Shown here one piece after another: positions 56,578 through 64,000 of a stretch of DNA of 64,000 nucleotides. The notes under the pieces were generated by a model. It searched no databases. It was given only the letters and a program-made list of their open reading frames with translations, and had not been told where the DNA came from. The position numbers and the translations under genes are program-made. The stretch's first letter is position 1. Every line of letters starts with the position of its first letter. Source of the stretch: 3-1-20CM-4-69-9 sp963833655 (GTDB lineage Bacteria > Actinomycetota > Thermoleophilia > Gaiellales > Gaiellaceae); the NCBI GenBank assembly GCA_963833655.1, contig CAWHYL010000007.1, positions 124,001-188,000 on the forward strand, read 5' to 3'.

Positions 56578-59500
56578 GTGTTGACGTGTCCGAATTGCGG
56601 GGAGCAGAACCCGGACCGCTTCCGGCTTTGCGGTTTCTGCGGCACGCCGCTGGCGCCTCAGCTACCGGCGCAGGAGACACGAAAGACCGTGACGATCGTG
56701 TTCTCGGATCTCAAGGGGTCGACGGCGCTCGGCGAGCGGCTCGACTCGGAGGCGCTGCGGGAAGTCATGGCGCGCTACTTCGACGAGATGAGCGGAGCGC
56801 TCGAGTTGCACGGCGGCACGATCGAGAAGTACATCGGCGACGCGATCATGGCCGTCTTCGGCCTGCCGACCGCGCACGAGGACGATGCCCTCCGCGCCGT
56901 GCGTGCCGCCGCCGAGATGAAGCGGCGTCTCGCAGCGCTGAACGCGGAACTGACCGGCCGCTGGGGTGTCGAGCTCCAGAACCGGACCGGCGTCAACACG
57001 GGCGAGGTCGTTGCCGGCGACCCGACGACCGGCCAGCGGCTCGTCACCGGCGACACGGTGAACACGGCCGCACGGCTCGAGCAGGCCGCGCCCGCGCTGG
57101 AGGTTCTGCTCGGCGAGCCAACGTACAGGCTCGTGCGCAAGGCCGTCGAGGTCGAGCCGGTCGAGCCGCTCGAGCTGAAGGGGAAGGCCGAGCGGGTGCC
57201 GGCATATCGCCTCTTGTCGGTGCAAGAGCTGGGGCAGCAGGAGCGTGCACGGCCGCGCGTCTTCGTCGGCCGTGACGCCGAGCTCGACCGGCTCGACAAC
57301 GCCTATCGCGACGGCGTTGCCGAGTCGTCGCCGCGAACGGTGACGATCCTGGCCGAGGCCGGCGTCGGGAAGTCGCGCCTGACGGAGGAGTTTCTCGCGT
57401 CGGTCGCGGGCGAGGCGCTCGTCCTCAGCGGCCGCTGCCTCCCGTATGGACGCGGCATCACGTTCTGGGCGCTCGGTGAGATCGTGCGCCAGGCTGCAGG
57501 CGTCACGGACGACGACACACCCTCGCTGGCGGTCGCGCGTCTCGAGGCCGTCGTCGGCGATTCGGAGGTTGCGGAACGTCTTGCCGCGGCCGTCGGCCTG
57601 CTCGAGCGCTCGTTTCCGCTCGAGGAGCTGTTCTTCGCCGCGCGCCGCTTCTTCGAGCTGCTGGCGTCCGAGCGGCCGGTCGTCGTCGTCTGGGAGGACT
57701 TGCACTGGGCGGAGGCGACGCTGCTCGACCTGATCGAACGTGTCGCCCGCGACGTGCAAGGCCCGCTCGTCGTCGTCTGCACGGCGAGGCCGACGTTCCT
57801 CGAGGTCTGGCAGCGCGGCCTTCCGGGCGACGTCATCGACCTCCAGCCGCTGTCCGAGGACGCGATCGACCAGTTCGTCGAGGCCTTGCTCGACGACTCC
57901 TCCGTCGACGCGAGCGTCCGGCGCAGGATCATCGATGCAGCCGAGGGCAATCCGCTCTACGCGGAGCAGATCTTCTCGATGCTCGTCGACGACGGGATCC
58001 TCAAACAGACCGACGACGGCTGGGTGGTCGACGCGTCGCTCGAGGAGGTCGCGATTCCTCCGACGATTCAGGCGCTGTTGGCGTCGAGGCTCGACGGTCT
58101 TCGCGTCGAGGAGCGAGCAGTCGTCGACGTCGCATCTGTCGTCGGGCTCGAGTTCGCGCACGACGCTGTCGAGGCCCTTGTTCCCGACCCCGTCCGCGGC
58201 GAGGTCGAGCAACAGCTCGAGGCGCTCGCGAAGAAGCGACTCGTGCGTCACGCGCGGACGTACGACGAGGCTGCGCGCATGTACCGGTTCGACCACATCC
58301 TGATTCGCGACGCCGCCTACGGCGGCCTTCTCAAGCGCCGCCGAGCCGATCTCCACGAGCAGTTCGCCAACTGGGGCGAGCGCGTCAACGCCGAGCGTCA
58401 GCGAGGGGTCGAGTACGAGGAGATCCTCGGCTTCCACCTCGAGCAGGCACACGCGTACCTGTCGGAGCTCGAGGAGCCCAACGAGCATCAGCGGCAACTC
58501 GCTCACCGCGGCGCGCTGAAGCTCGACACGGCGGGGCGTCGCGCGATCGAGCGCGAGGACATGCCCGCTGCGGCCAACCTGCTGCGCCGCGCGCACGACC
58601 TCTACAGGGAGGACGACCCTGCACGCGTCGAGCTCATCCCCGACCTCGCGCACGCGCTGACCCAGACCGGGGAGCTCGCGTGGGCGGAGGTCTTCCTCGG
58701 CGAGGCGGTCGACACGGCGCGGCGCCTGGGCCTTCCGGCACTGGCTGCCGAAGCACGGCTGTCGCAACTCACGACGCAGCACTTCAGCGGCGGCCCCGAC
58801 TCCGATTGGTCGGCGACCGTCCTCGCCGAGCTGGAGACGGCGATGCCGCTGTTCGCGGGCGACGACCGCCGCCTCGCAAAGGCGTGGAACATGGCGATGG
58901 ACGCGCACGGGACGTCGAATCGCTTCGGCGACTCGGCCGCTGCCGCCGAACGAGCGCTCCGGCATGCGCGTGCCGGCGGCGATGAGCGGCGCGCGGCTGC
59001 CGTGGCGGTCGGCTACGCGATGGTCGCTCTGTACGGGCCCACCCCGGTGGCGGACGCGCTCGCCCGCTGCGAAGAGGCGCTGGCGGCAACGACCGACAAC
59101 CGGAGGGCGACCACGTTCGTCAGGCTGCTCATGTCGCCGCTCCATGCGATGTCAGGCGACTTCGATGAGGGGCGCCGGCTCTACTCCGAAGCCCGGGATG
59201 CATTCGAAGAGATGGGCGCGACCCTGCTCGGCGCTCGCACCTCGTTGCAATCGGCGGTCGTCGAGATCCTCGCGGGGGAGAGCGAAGCGGCGGAGCGCGA
59301 GCTGAGACGGGACTACGAGACGCTCGAACGCATGGGCGAGCGCTATCTTCGCCCGACCGTCGCCGCGAACCTCGGGCTTCTCCTCTGTCGAGACGGACGC
59401 TTCGACGAGGCTGCGATCTACACCTCCGTGGCGCAGGAGGTCGCCGCGGCCGACGACGTCGAGTCGCAGGCGCTCTGGCGCTCGGCCAAGGCACTGATCC

Positions 59501-59751
59501 TGGCGCGCGGCGGCGACGCCGAAGCCGCCGAGGCGACGGCCCGGGCTGCGGTCGAGCTCTTGCGCCGTACGGACGGGCTCGTGCAGATCGCGGATGCGCT
59601 CGTCGTGCAGGCCGGGATACTGGAAGACGGCGGCAAGCTCGCGGAGCGAGCAGAGGCGCTGGACGAAGCTGCCTCTCTGTATGCGCGGAAGGGGAACGTC
59701 GTCAGCGAGCGCGCCGTGCGCAGCGCGCTCGCTGAACGGATTGCGGGCTAG
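56578..59751 (+). CDS. Class III nucleotidyl cyclase / AAA ATPase / TPR regulator
   Basis: A 1057-residue modular regulator. Residues 1-25 are a zinc ribbon (Cys4, Cys7, Cys18, Cys21), 38-200 a class III cyclase domain with metal aspartates Asp44 and Asp88 and GDTVNTAARLEQ, 228-550 an AAA/STAND ATPase (P-loop Lys265 in AGVGKSRLTEE; VVVVWEDLHWAEATLLDLI is Walker B), and the C-terminal 500 residues are TPR-like repeats. Such proteins are large in actinobacteria and may make cAMP/cGMP or act as a STAND switch. The GTG at 56578 starts the zinc ribbon. Confidence 0.9.
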   Translation: MLTCPNCGEQNPDRFRLCGFCGTPLAPQLPAQETRKTVTIVFSDLKGSTALGERLDSEALREVMARYFDEMSGALELHGGTIEKYIGDAIMAVFGLPTAHEDDALRAVRAAAEMKRRLAALNAELTGRWGVELQNRTGVNTGEVVAGDPTTGQRLVTGDTVNTAARLEQAAPALEVLLGEPTYRLVRKAVEVEPVEPLELKGKAERVPAYRLLSVQELGQQERARPRVFVGRDAELDRLDNAYRDGVAESSPRTVTILAEAGVGKSRLTEEFLASVAGEALVLSGRCLPYGRGITFWALGEIVRQAAGVTDDDTPSLAVARLEAVVGDSEVAERLAAAVGLLERSFPLEELFFAARRFFELLASERPVVVVWEDLHWAEATLLDLIERVARDVQGPLVVVCTARPTFLEVWQRGLPGDVIDLQPLSEDAIDQFVEALLDDSSVDASVRRRIIDAAEGNPLYAEQIFSMLVDDGILKQTDDGWVVDASLEEVAIPPTIQALLASRLDGLRVEERAVVDVASVVGLEFAHDAVEALVPDPVRGEVEQQLEALAKKRLVRHARTYDEAARMYRFDHILIRDAAYGGLLKRRRADLHEQFANWGERVNAERQRGVEYEEILGFHLEQAHAYLSELEEPNEHQRQLAHRGALKLDTAGRRAIEREDMPAAANLLRRAHDLYREDDPARVELIPDLAHALTQTGELAWAEVFLGEAVDTARRLGLPALAAEARLSQLTTQHFSGGPDSDWSATVLAELETAMPLFAGDDRRLAKAWNMAMDAHGTSNRFGDSAAAAERALRHARAGGDERRAAAVAVGYAMVALYGPTPVADALARCEEALAATTDNRRATTFVRLLMSPLHAMSGDFDEGRRLYSEARDAFEEMGATLLGARTSLQSAVVEILAGESEAAERELRRDYETLERMGERYLRPTVAANLGLLLCRDGRFDEAAIYTSVAQEVAAADDVESQALWRSAKALILARGGDAEAAEATARAAVELLRRTDGLVQIADALVVQAGILEDGGKLAERAEALDEAASLYARKGNVVSERAVRSALAERIAG

Positions 59752-59752
59752 C

Positions 59753-60835
59753 TCAGAACCCCGTGTGGTAGCCGCCGTTGTTGACGCCGTATACGTCGAC
59801 AACGAGCAGCTTCGTCGGGCCCTGGTTGATCTTGGTGACGACGATGCACGGGAGCGGATCCGTCGCCGGCGGTGGGTTCGCGGAGCAGCGCGTCGAGATC
59901 GTCTCGACCGGGCCTGAGTTCGGCTGGTGAACGACGACGACCGACGAGGTGTTGCCGACGCTGACGCCGAAGTCGGCCGGGACGAGCGTGATCGTGAGAT
60001 GGAACGGGTTGGTCGGCGAGAACGTGCCGGGGTCGGCGGGAAGGCTCAGCGTGGTCACCTCGCCGAAGCACTGCTTGAGCCCGGCCGCGCAGAGGGTCCC
60101 CTGGGGGTCCTCACTCAGGCTCGAGGTGAAAGCCGACTTGCCCGTCGGAACCTTGTACACGACGGTCGACCACTGCGAGTCGAATGTCGGGTCGGTGCCG
60201 AGGTCGGTCGTCTGACCCGGCGGCGACCACCCGACCGATGCTTCGGGGTCCGGCTCGAGGCTCGTGTTCTCGGTGAAGTTGAGGCTCGACGGATTCGCGC
60301 CGTTGGGGTTCGTGCCCTCCTTGAACGCGACGGTCGTGTTCGCGTCGGTGGAGATGACGTGGGCGCTGTTCGACGTCCGGTACGCGAGAACGACGGTCGG
60401 CGTCGATGCGCCGGCGGCCACGTTTCCGAGCGTACAGTCGACGCGGTTCGGCGCGGTCGAGACGACCGCGCATCCGGCCGAGCTTCCCGACGGAATGAAC
60501 AGCGCGGTGGAGTTCGCCGACGCCGTCGGTGCCGGGAAGTTGTCGGTGAGGACGACGCTTAGCGTCCCATTCGTGAGCGTGCTCCCCGCCACGTTCTGAA
60601 CCGTGAACTTGTAGAACTGATACGCAGTGACGTTGTCGCTGCGCACACCGGAGCCGATGAGGCCCGAGGGCGAGACGCCGTCGCTGTCCTGCACCGTGAC
60701 GCAGAACTGCCGTCCGGTGGGGTCGGGCTGATTGCATTGGCTTTGGGTGCTCGCGGTCGAACCGCCCGCGCCGGCGAGCACCACCAGCCCGAGCACGAGG
60801 ATGAGCAGCACGAGGCCGCGCGAATGGAACTTCAC
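59753..60835 (-). CDS. Secreted DUF11-like protein
   Basis: A 360-residue exported protein with signal peptide KFHSRGLVLLILVLGLVVLAG and beta-rich DUF11-like repeats: YKFTVQNVAGSTLTNGTLSVVL, NRVDCTLGNVAAGASTPTVVLAYR, PFHLTITLVPADFGVSVGNTSSVVVVH. The first residues after cleavage are Gln/Asn/Asp-rich (STQSQCNQPDPTGRQFC). Cysteines occur in pairs. It may be a surface adhesive protein. GTG 60835 has a GGGAGG site, which a neighbouring sequence can pair with (see 60844-60884). Confidence 0.82.
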   Translation of the reverse strand: MKFHSRGLVLLILVLGLVVLAGAGGSTASTQSQCNQPDPTGRQFCVTVQDSDGVSPSGLIGSGVRSDNVTAYQFYKFTVQNVAGSTLTNGTLSVVLTDNFPAPTASANSTALFIPSGSSAGCAVVSTAPNRVDCTLGNVAAGASTPTVVLAYRTSNSAHVISTDANTTVAFKEGTNPNGANPSSLNFTENTSLEPDPEASVGWSPPGQTTDLGTDPTFDSQWSTVVYKVPTGKSAFTSSLSEDPQGTLCAAGLKQCFGEVTTLSLPADPGTFSPTNPFHLTITLVPADFGVSVGNTSSVVVVHQPNSGPVETISTRCSANPPPATDPLPCIVVTKINQGPTKLLVVDVYGVNNGGYHTGF

Positions 60836-60843
60836 TTCGGAAC

Positions 60844-60884
60844 CTCCCAGATCGCCAGGAAGCAACAAGTCTCTCGTCTGGGAG
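60844..60884 (-). promoter_or_regulatory. Ribosome-site-sequestering hairpin of the DUF11 gene
   Basis: In the minus-strand leader CTCCCAGA (60884-60877) can pair with TCTGGGAG (60851-60844), which contains the GGGAGG ribosome site of the DUF11 gene. The perfect 8-bp stem with a 25-base loop could hide the site, so translation may be conditionally controlled. Confidence 0.45.
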
Positions 60885-60893
60885 TCCCCCGGG

Positions 60894-60905
60894 TCAACCG
60901 GTTGA
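60894..60905. promoter_or_regulatory. TCAACCGGTTGA palindrome
   Basis: A perfect 12-bp palindrome between the DUF11 leader and the ArsR promoter, in the divergent gap. Possible operator for either gene; unproven. Confidence 0.35.
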
Positions 60906-60918
60906 TGGGATAGTTAAG

Positions 60919-60947
60919 TTGACACTTACGTAAGTGCTTGCTTAAAT
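60919..60947 (+). promoter_or_regulatory. Sigma-A promoter of the ArsR gene, probably leaderless
   Basis: TTGACA (60919-60924), 17-base spacer, TTAAAT (60942-60947), then seven bases to the GTG at 60955. This is a near-consensus actinobacterial promoter. With the start codon at or next to the predicted transcript start, the mRNA is leaderless. Confidence 0.7.
60923..60936. promoter_or_regulatory. ArsR operator palindrome
   Basis: CACTTACGTAAGTG is a perfect 14-bp palindrome between the -35 and -10 boxes and overlapping the -35. This is where an ArsR-type repressor would sit to block RNA polymerase. Confidence 0.65.
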
Positions 60948-60954
60948 ACGACTC

Positions 60955-61275
60955 GTGGAGGCCGCCCTGAGGGCAATCGCCGAACCGAGACGGCGCGCGA
61001 TCCTGAGCCTCGTCCGCGAGGGCGAGCTCAGCGCCGGCGAGATCGCGTCGCATTTCGACGTCACGCGACCGGCGGTCTCCCAACACCTGAACGTCCTGAA
61101 GGAGGCTCGGCTCGTGAGCGAACGACGCAACGGCACCCGGCGCCTCTACCGAGCTCGTCCCGAAGGGCTCGTCGAGCTGCGCGACTTCCTGAACGGCTTC
61201 TGGGACGGGCGGCTCGAGGCACTCAAACGAGAAGCTGAGAAGGAGGAACAGACGACGCATGAACGCCGCAACTGA
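60955..61275 (+). CDS. ArsR-family transcriptional regulator
   Basis: A 106-residue winged-helix regulator. RAIAEPRRRAILSLVREGELSAGEIASHFDVTRPAVSQHLNVLKEARLVSERRNGTRRLYRA is the full ArsR fold, with the SQHLNVL recognition helix. It carries no CxC or HxxxC metal site, so it is more like the ArsR-SRPBCC subgroup than a metal sensor. It is translated from a leaderless transcript with an operator in the promoter and overlaps the SRPBCC gene by 17 bases, indicating coupled autoregulated expression. Confidence 0.93.
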   Translation: MEAALRAIAEPRRRAILSLVREGELSAGEIASHFDVTRPAVSQHLNVLKEARLVSERRNGTRRLYRARPEGLVELRDFLNGFWDGRLEALKREAEKEEQTTHERRN

Positions 61276-61720
61276 CACCGCTGTCTACGACCGCACGATC
61301 TCGATCGACGCCAGCCCGGAGACGGTCTGGGAGTTCTTCGTCGATCCGGCGAAGGTGATGCGCTGGATGGGCATCGACGCCGAGCTGGATCCGCAGCCGG
61401 GTGGGATCTATCGGGTCAGCGTCATCTCCGGCAACACCGCACGCGGCGAGTTCGTCGAGGTCGACAAGCCGCACCGACTGGTCTTCACCTGGGGCTGGGA
61501 CGAGAACGAAAGCCTCCCACCCGGTGCGTCCACGATCGAGGCCGTCCTGACGCCGGAAGCGAACGGTACGTGCCTGCGGTTCGTCCACCGGGACCTCTCA
61601 CCCGAGCAGGCGGCCTCGCACCGTGTCGGCTGGGACCACTACCTCGAGCGGCTGGAGCTCGCAGTCGCCGGCGGCGATCCCGGCGAGGACCCCTGGGTCA
61701 AGAGCCCGCCGTCAATGTGA
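61259..61720 (+). CDS. SRPBCC (AHSA1-like) protein coupled to ArsR
   Basis: A 153-residue START/Bet v1-like helix-grip protein: YDRTISIDASPETVWEFFVDPAKVMRWMG, FVEVDKPHRLVFTWGWDEN and GWDHYLERLELAV. Such proteins often follow an ArsR gene and may bind a hydrophobic ligand that the regulator responds to. The ATG at 61259 has AGAAGGAGGAACAG upstream, a strong site. It overlaps the end of arsR and converges on the monooxygenase by 9 bases. Ligand unknown. Confidence 0.9.
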   Translation: MNAATDTAVYDRTISIDASPETVWEFFVDPAKVMRWMGIDAELDPQPGGIYRVSVISGNTARGEFVEVDKPHRLVFTWGWDENESLPPGASTIEAVLTPEANGTCLRFVHRDLSPEQAASHRVGWDHYLERLELAVAGGDPGEDPWVKSPPSM

Positions 61721-62671
61721 CAGCAAGCGGAGGATCTCCTCCGCCTCGGTAACGACTTCACGCACGACTTCAGCGGCCGGCTTGATCGATTCGACCAGGC
61801 CGGCCGACTGGCCCATCCACATGAGCCCGTCGTCTGCGTTCGCCTCCTGAAACGCCGCCACCTCGGCCCAGAGCAGCTTGCGCCGCCGCCGGAGCTCGGG
61901 TTCGCGGCCGAGCCATTGCTCGACGAAGCGCGTGCGCTTGAGGCGCGCCCAGGCGCCCGGCCAGTCGCGGCCGCTGAGCGAGTCCGACAGCGTCGTCACC
62001 ACCGTGTCGCTTCCGTCGCTTGCGACGATCGCGTCCTTGTAGGCGTCCTCGACCGGCGCTTCGTCGGTCGCGAGGAACCGCGTACCGAGAAGCACACCGT
62101 CGGCACCCAGTGCAAGGGCCGCCGCAAGGCCTGCGCCGTCGACGAAGCCGCCGGCGGCGAGCACCGGCACCGGCGCAACCGCCTTGACCACCTGTCGCAC
62201 GATCACCGTGCTGGCGAGCCCGCCGATGTGGCCGCCGCCTTCGAACCCTTGCGCCACCACGACGTCGGCTCCCGCCTCCACCGCCCGAACGGCATCCTCC
62301 ACCAGCGGAACCATGTGCATGACGCGGCAGCCGCGGTCGTGCGCACGCGCGAAGAGCTCGTCCAAATCCTGGTCGTCGCGCGGCCAAGCCGTCGAGAAGA
62401 CCTCGGGCTCGAGTGCCAGGATCTCGTCGAGACGGTCGTCGCCGGCGTGCAGGAGCAGGTTGATGCCGATCGGCTTCGCCGTCCGCTCGCGTGCCCGTCG
62501 GACGAGGTCGGCGGTCTCGTCGGCCGGCAGGAACGACGCACCGACGATGCCAAGGCCGCCGGCCTCCGAGACAGCGCCGACGAGCTCCGCGCTCGTGCCG
62601 CCGCCGCCCATCCCGGCAGACGCGATCGGGTGCTCGACGCCGATGAGCTCCGTGAAGCGCGTCTGAAGCAT
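61712..62671 (-). CDS. Nitronate monooxygenase-like flavoprotein
   Basis: A 319-residue FMN TIM-barrel enzyme: GVEHPIASAGMGGGGTSAELVGAVSEAGGLGIVG, VVVAQGFEGGGHIGG (the flavin-phosphate glycine loop with the catalytic His region), PVPVLAAGGFVDGAGLAAALALGADGVLLGTRFLA. Family members oxidise propionate-3-nitronate or reduce enoyl groups; substrate is uncertain. ATG 62671 is 31 bases from the divergent alcohol dehydrogenase, so both may share control. Confidence 0.9.
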   Translation of the reverse strand: MLQTRFTELIGVEHPIASAGMGGGGTSAELVGAVSEAGGLGIVGASFLPADETADLVRRARERTAKPIGINLLLHAGDDRLDEILALEPEVFSTAWPRDDQDLDELFARAHDRGCRVMHMVPLVEDAVRAVEAGADVVVAQGFEGGGHIGGLASTVIVRQVVKAVAPVPVLAAGGFVDGAGLAAALALGADGVLLGTRFLATDEAPVEDAYKDAIVASDGSDTVVTTLSDSLSGRDWPGAWARLKRTRFVEQWLGREPELRRRRKLLWAEVAAFQEANADDGLMWMGQSAGLVESIKPAAEVVREVVTEAEEILRLLSH

Positions 62672-62702
62672 CGCTCACAGTCTGATGTAGGAGAATCGCC
62701 GC

Positions 62703-63809
62703 GTGAAGATCCGCGCGGCAGTCCTCGAGGAGTTCGGCTCGCCGCTCGAGGTGCAGGAGCTCGACCTGGCGGAGCCGCGGGCGGGCGAGGTGCTGGTTCG
62801 CCTCGCGGCCTGCGGCGTTTGCCACACCGACCTCTACACCGCGTCGGGCGCCGATCCGTCCGGTTACGCGCCGACGGTGCTCGGCCACGAGGGCGCAGGC
62901 ATCGTCGAGCGCGTCGGGGAGGGCGTCCGCGACGTCGCCCCGGGCGACCACGTCGTCACGCTCTTCTCGCCGCAGTGCCGCGAATGCATCCACTGCCGCG
63001 ACGAGCGGACGAACCTCTGCCTCTCGATCCGCGAGCAGCAGAACCAGGGCTACCTCCCCGACGGCACGACGCGCCTCTCGCGCGGCGGCGAGCCGATCCG
63101 CCACTTCATGGGGACGTCCACGTTCGCGGAGTACACGGTCATGCCGGAGATCGCGCTCGCCAAGGTCGACCCCGACGCGCCGCTTGACCGCGCCTGCCTG
63201 TTCGCTTGCGGTCTCTCGACCGGCCTGGGCGCCGCCATGAACACGGCGAAGGTCGAGCGCGGCTCGACGTGCGTCGTCTTCGGTGCGGGAATGGTCGGCC
63301 TCGGCGCCGTCGCCGGCTGCCGCCTCCAAGGCGCGGACCGCATCGTCTGCGTCGACCTCTCCCAGGAGCGGCTCGAGCTCGCGCGCGGCCAGGGGGCGAC
63401 GCACACGCTCCGCGGCGGTGCCCAGACGGTGCAGGAGATCGCCGACCTGACGGACGGCTTCGGCGCCGACTACACGTTCGAGGCGACCGGGAACGTGCAG
63501 GTGATGCGGCAGGCCGTGGAGTCAGCGCGCATGGGCTGGGGGCTGGCGACCGTCTGCGGCGTCGCCGGCAAGGGCGAGACGCTCGACATCGTCCCGCGCT
63601 TCCTCATCACCGGCCGGCGGGTCGCCGGCTCGTCGTTCGGCGGAGTGAAGGGCCGCGACCAGGTGCCGCAGTTCGTCGAGCGCTATCTCGCCGGGGAGAT
63701 CGACGTCGACGCCTTCGTCTCGCACAAGCTCGCGCTCGACGACGTCAACCACGGCTTCGAGCTGATGGAGGCGCAGGACGGGATTCGCAGCGTCATCGAC
63801 TTCGGCTGA
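62703..63809 (+). CDS. Class III zinc alcohol dehydrogenase (formaldehyde-type)
   Basis: A 368-residue medium-chain dehydrogenase. Catalytic zinc ligands: Cys40 (CGVCHTD), His62/Glu63 (GHEGAG) and the Cys at CLFACGLSTGLG; structural zinc: Cys92, Cys95, Cys98, Cys106 (QCRECIHCRDERTNLC). The Rossmann motif is VFGAGMVGLGAVAG. The pattern fits S-(hydroxymethyl)glutathione or mycothiol dehydrogenase rather than simple ethanol enzymes; thiol cofactor cannot be told. GTG at 62703 has TAGGAGAATC before it. It runs to near the end of the window and overlaps the GGDEF gene by 17 bases. Confidence 0.92.
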   Translation: MKIRAAVLEEFGSPLEVQELDLAEPRAGEVLVRLAACGVCHTDLYTASGADPSGYAPTVLGHEGAGIVERVGEGVRDVAPGDHVVTLFSPQCRECIHCRDERTNLCLSIREQQNQGYLPDGTTRLSRGGEPIRHFMGTSTFAEYTVMPEIALAKVDPDAPLDRACLFACGLSTGLGAAMNTAKVERGSTCVVFGAGMVGLGAVAGCRLQGADRIVCVDLSQERLELARGQGATHTLRGGAQTVQEIADLTDGFGADYTFEATGNVQVMRQAVESARMGWGLATVCGVAGKGETLDIVPRFLITGRRVAGSSFGGVKGRDQVPQFVERYLAGEIDVDAFVSHKLALDDVNHGFELMEAQDGIRSVIDFG

Positions 63810-64000
63810 CCTCGCGGCCCGCCTGCAGCTCGGCGCGCTGCTGTCGCTTCATCCGGTACATGGCATCGTCCGCCGCGCGCAGTAGCGCGCCCGCGTCCGC
63901 GTCGCCGCTGCAGACCGCGACGCCGAAGCTCGCCGCCAGGTGCAGCGCGTCCGCAATCCGCTGCGCTGCGGCCGCAGCCTCACGCTCGCTCGCCTCCGGC
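63793..64000 (-). CDS. Diguanylate cyclase (GGDEF) C-terminal end, 5' part outside window
   Basis: The minus strand at the window edge reads ALHLAASFGVAV, then LLRAADDAMYRMKRQQRAEL, which is the conserved end of GGDEF domains (helix after the active site, ADxAMYxAK), up to a stop at 63793. The GGDEF motif itself and the sensor part would be upstream beyond 64000. It probably makes cyclic di-GMP. The last 17 bases overlap the alcohol dehydrogenase gene. Too short for a longer open frame from a start codon in the window. Confidence 0.75.
   Translation of the reverse strand, partial: PEASEREAAAAAQRIADALHLAASFGVAVCSGDADAGALLRAADDAMYRMKRQQRAELQAGREVSRSR

Overview
The window is very GC-rich, gene-dense DNA with many GTG and TTG starts, many 4-bp ATGA/GTGA gene overlaps and a set of actinobacterial genes: a short SigA, a flavin-dependent thymidylate synthase, a class II ribonucleotide reductase, an actinobacterial-type PlsY, a complete hopanoid operon, DHA2 drug exporters and ECF sigma factors. 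I infer an actinomycetote of the Thermoleophilia (Gaiellales/Solirubrobacterales) type. That is an inference from gene content and style, not a measured phylogeny. I saw no insertion sequence, prophage, CRISPR array or replication origin. One tRNA (Thr, CGT anticodon) is present.

Layout. 1-5 kb: the end of a membrane glycosyltransferase, sigA with a clear terminator, an asparaginase and an Fpg-family DNA glycosylase. 5-13 kb: a MarR regulator with a cation exporter, facing an ankyrin protein across a shared operator; a truncated histidine kinase coupled to a 67-residue protein; folE2, plsY, two divergent superoxide dismutases, a cupredoxin-like secreted protein, and an ECF sigma factor with its membrane partner. 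13-16 kb: thyX, a DUF72 protein, and two divergent paralogous secreted proteins of unknown function. 16-23 kb: a long minus-strand run of three membrane proteins, a CopC-CopD fusion, an epimerase, an ornithine-cyclodeaminase-like enzyme, citrate synthase and a kynureninase-like enzyme. 23-31 kb: the hopanoid operon hpnC-hpnD-hpnE-shc-hpnH-hpnG-ispH-yjbQ.

31-43 kb: a STAS protein, a DHA2 exporter, a HisC-like aminotransferase, small stress-type proteins (cupin, GYD, PRC-barrel), two frameshifted gene remnants, the tRNA, a serine-hydrolase lipoprotein, a second ECF sigma factor, holB-tmk, a sugar-nucleotide epimerase, a LytR_C protein and an O-antigen-ligase-like protein. 43-49 kb: nrdJ, a decayed MMPL/ArsR-like remnant, mscL, a VOC protein, a large Ig-like secreted protein and a lipoprotein. 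49-64 kb: a NarL-type two-component pair, an FAD oxidase, a second DHA2 exporter, cupin and rhodanese genes, two cell-wall enzymes (M15 peptidase, L,D-transpeptidase), a 1057-residue cyclase/ATPase/TPR regulator, a secreted DUF11-like protein, an ArsR-SRPBCC pair with an unusually readable leaderless promoter, a nitronate monooxygenase, a class III alcohol dehydrogenase and the C-terminal end of a GGDEF protein.

How the parts work together. The hopanoid operon makes farnesyl-derived squalene (HpnC/D/E), cyclises it (SHC), adds adenosine (HpnH) and removes adenine (HpnG), and carries IspH, the last step of precursor supply, in the same transcript. ThyX and NrdJ supply DNA precursors without DHFR-linked ThyA or an oxygen-dependent reductase, and Tmk/HolB act next in DNA synthesis. 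The best candidates for something undescribed are the divergent four-cysteine secreted paralogs, the ATP-site-less kinase with its coupled small protein, and the CopC-CopD gene cluster with three unknown membrane proteins.
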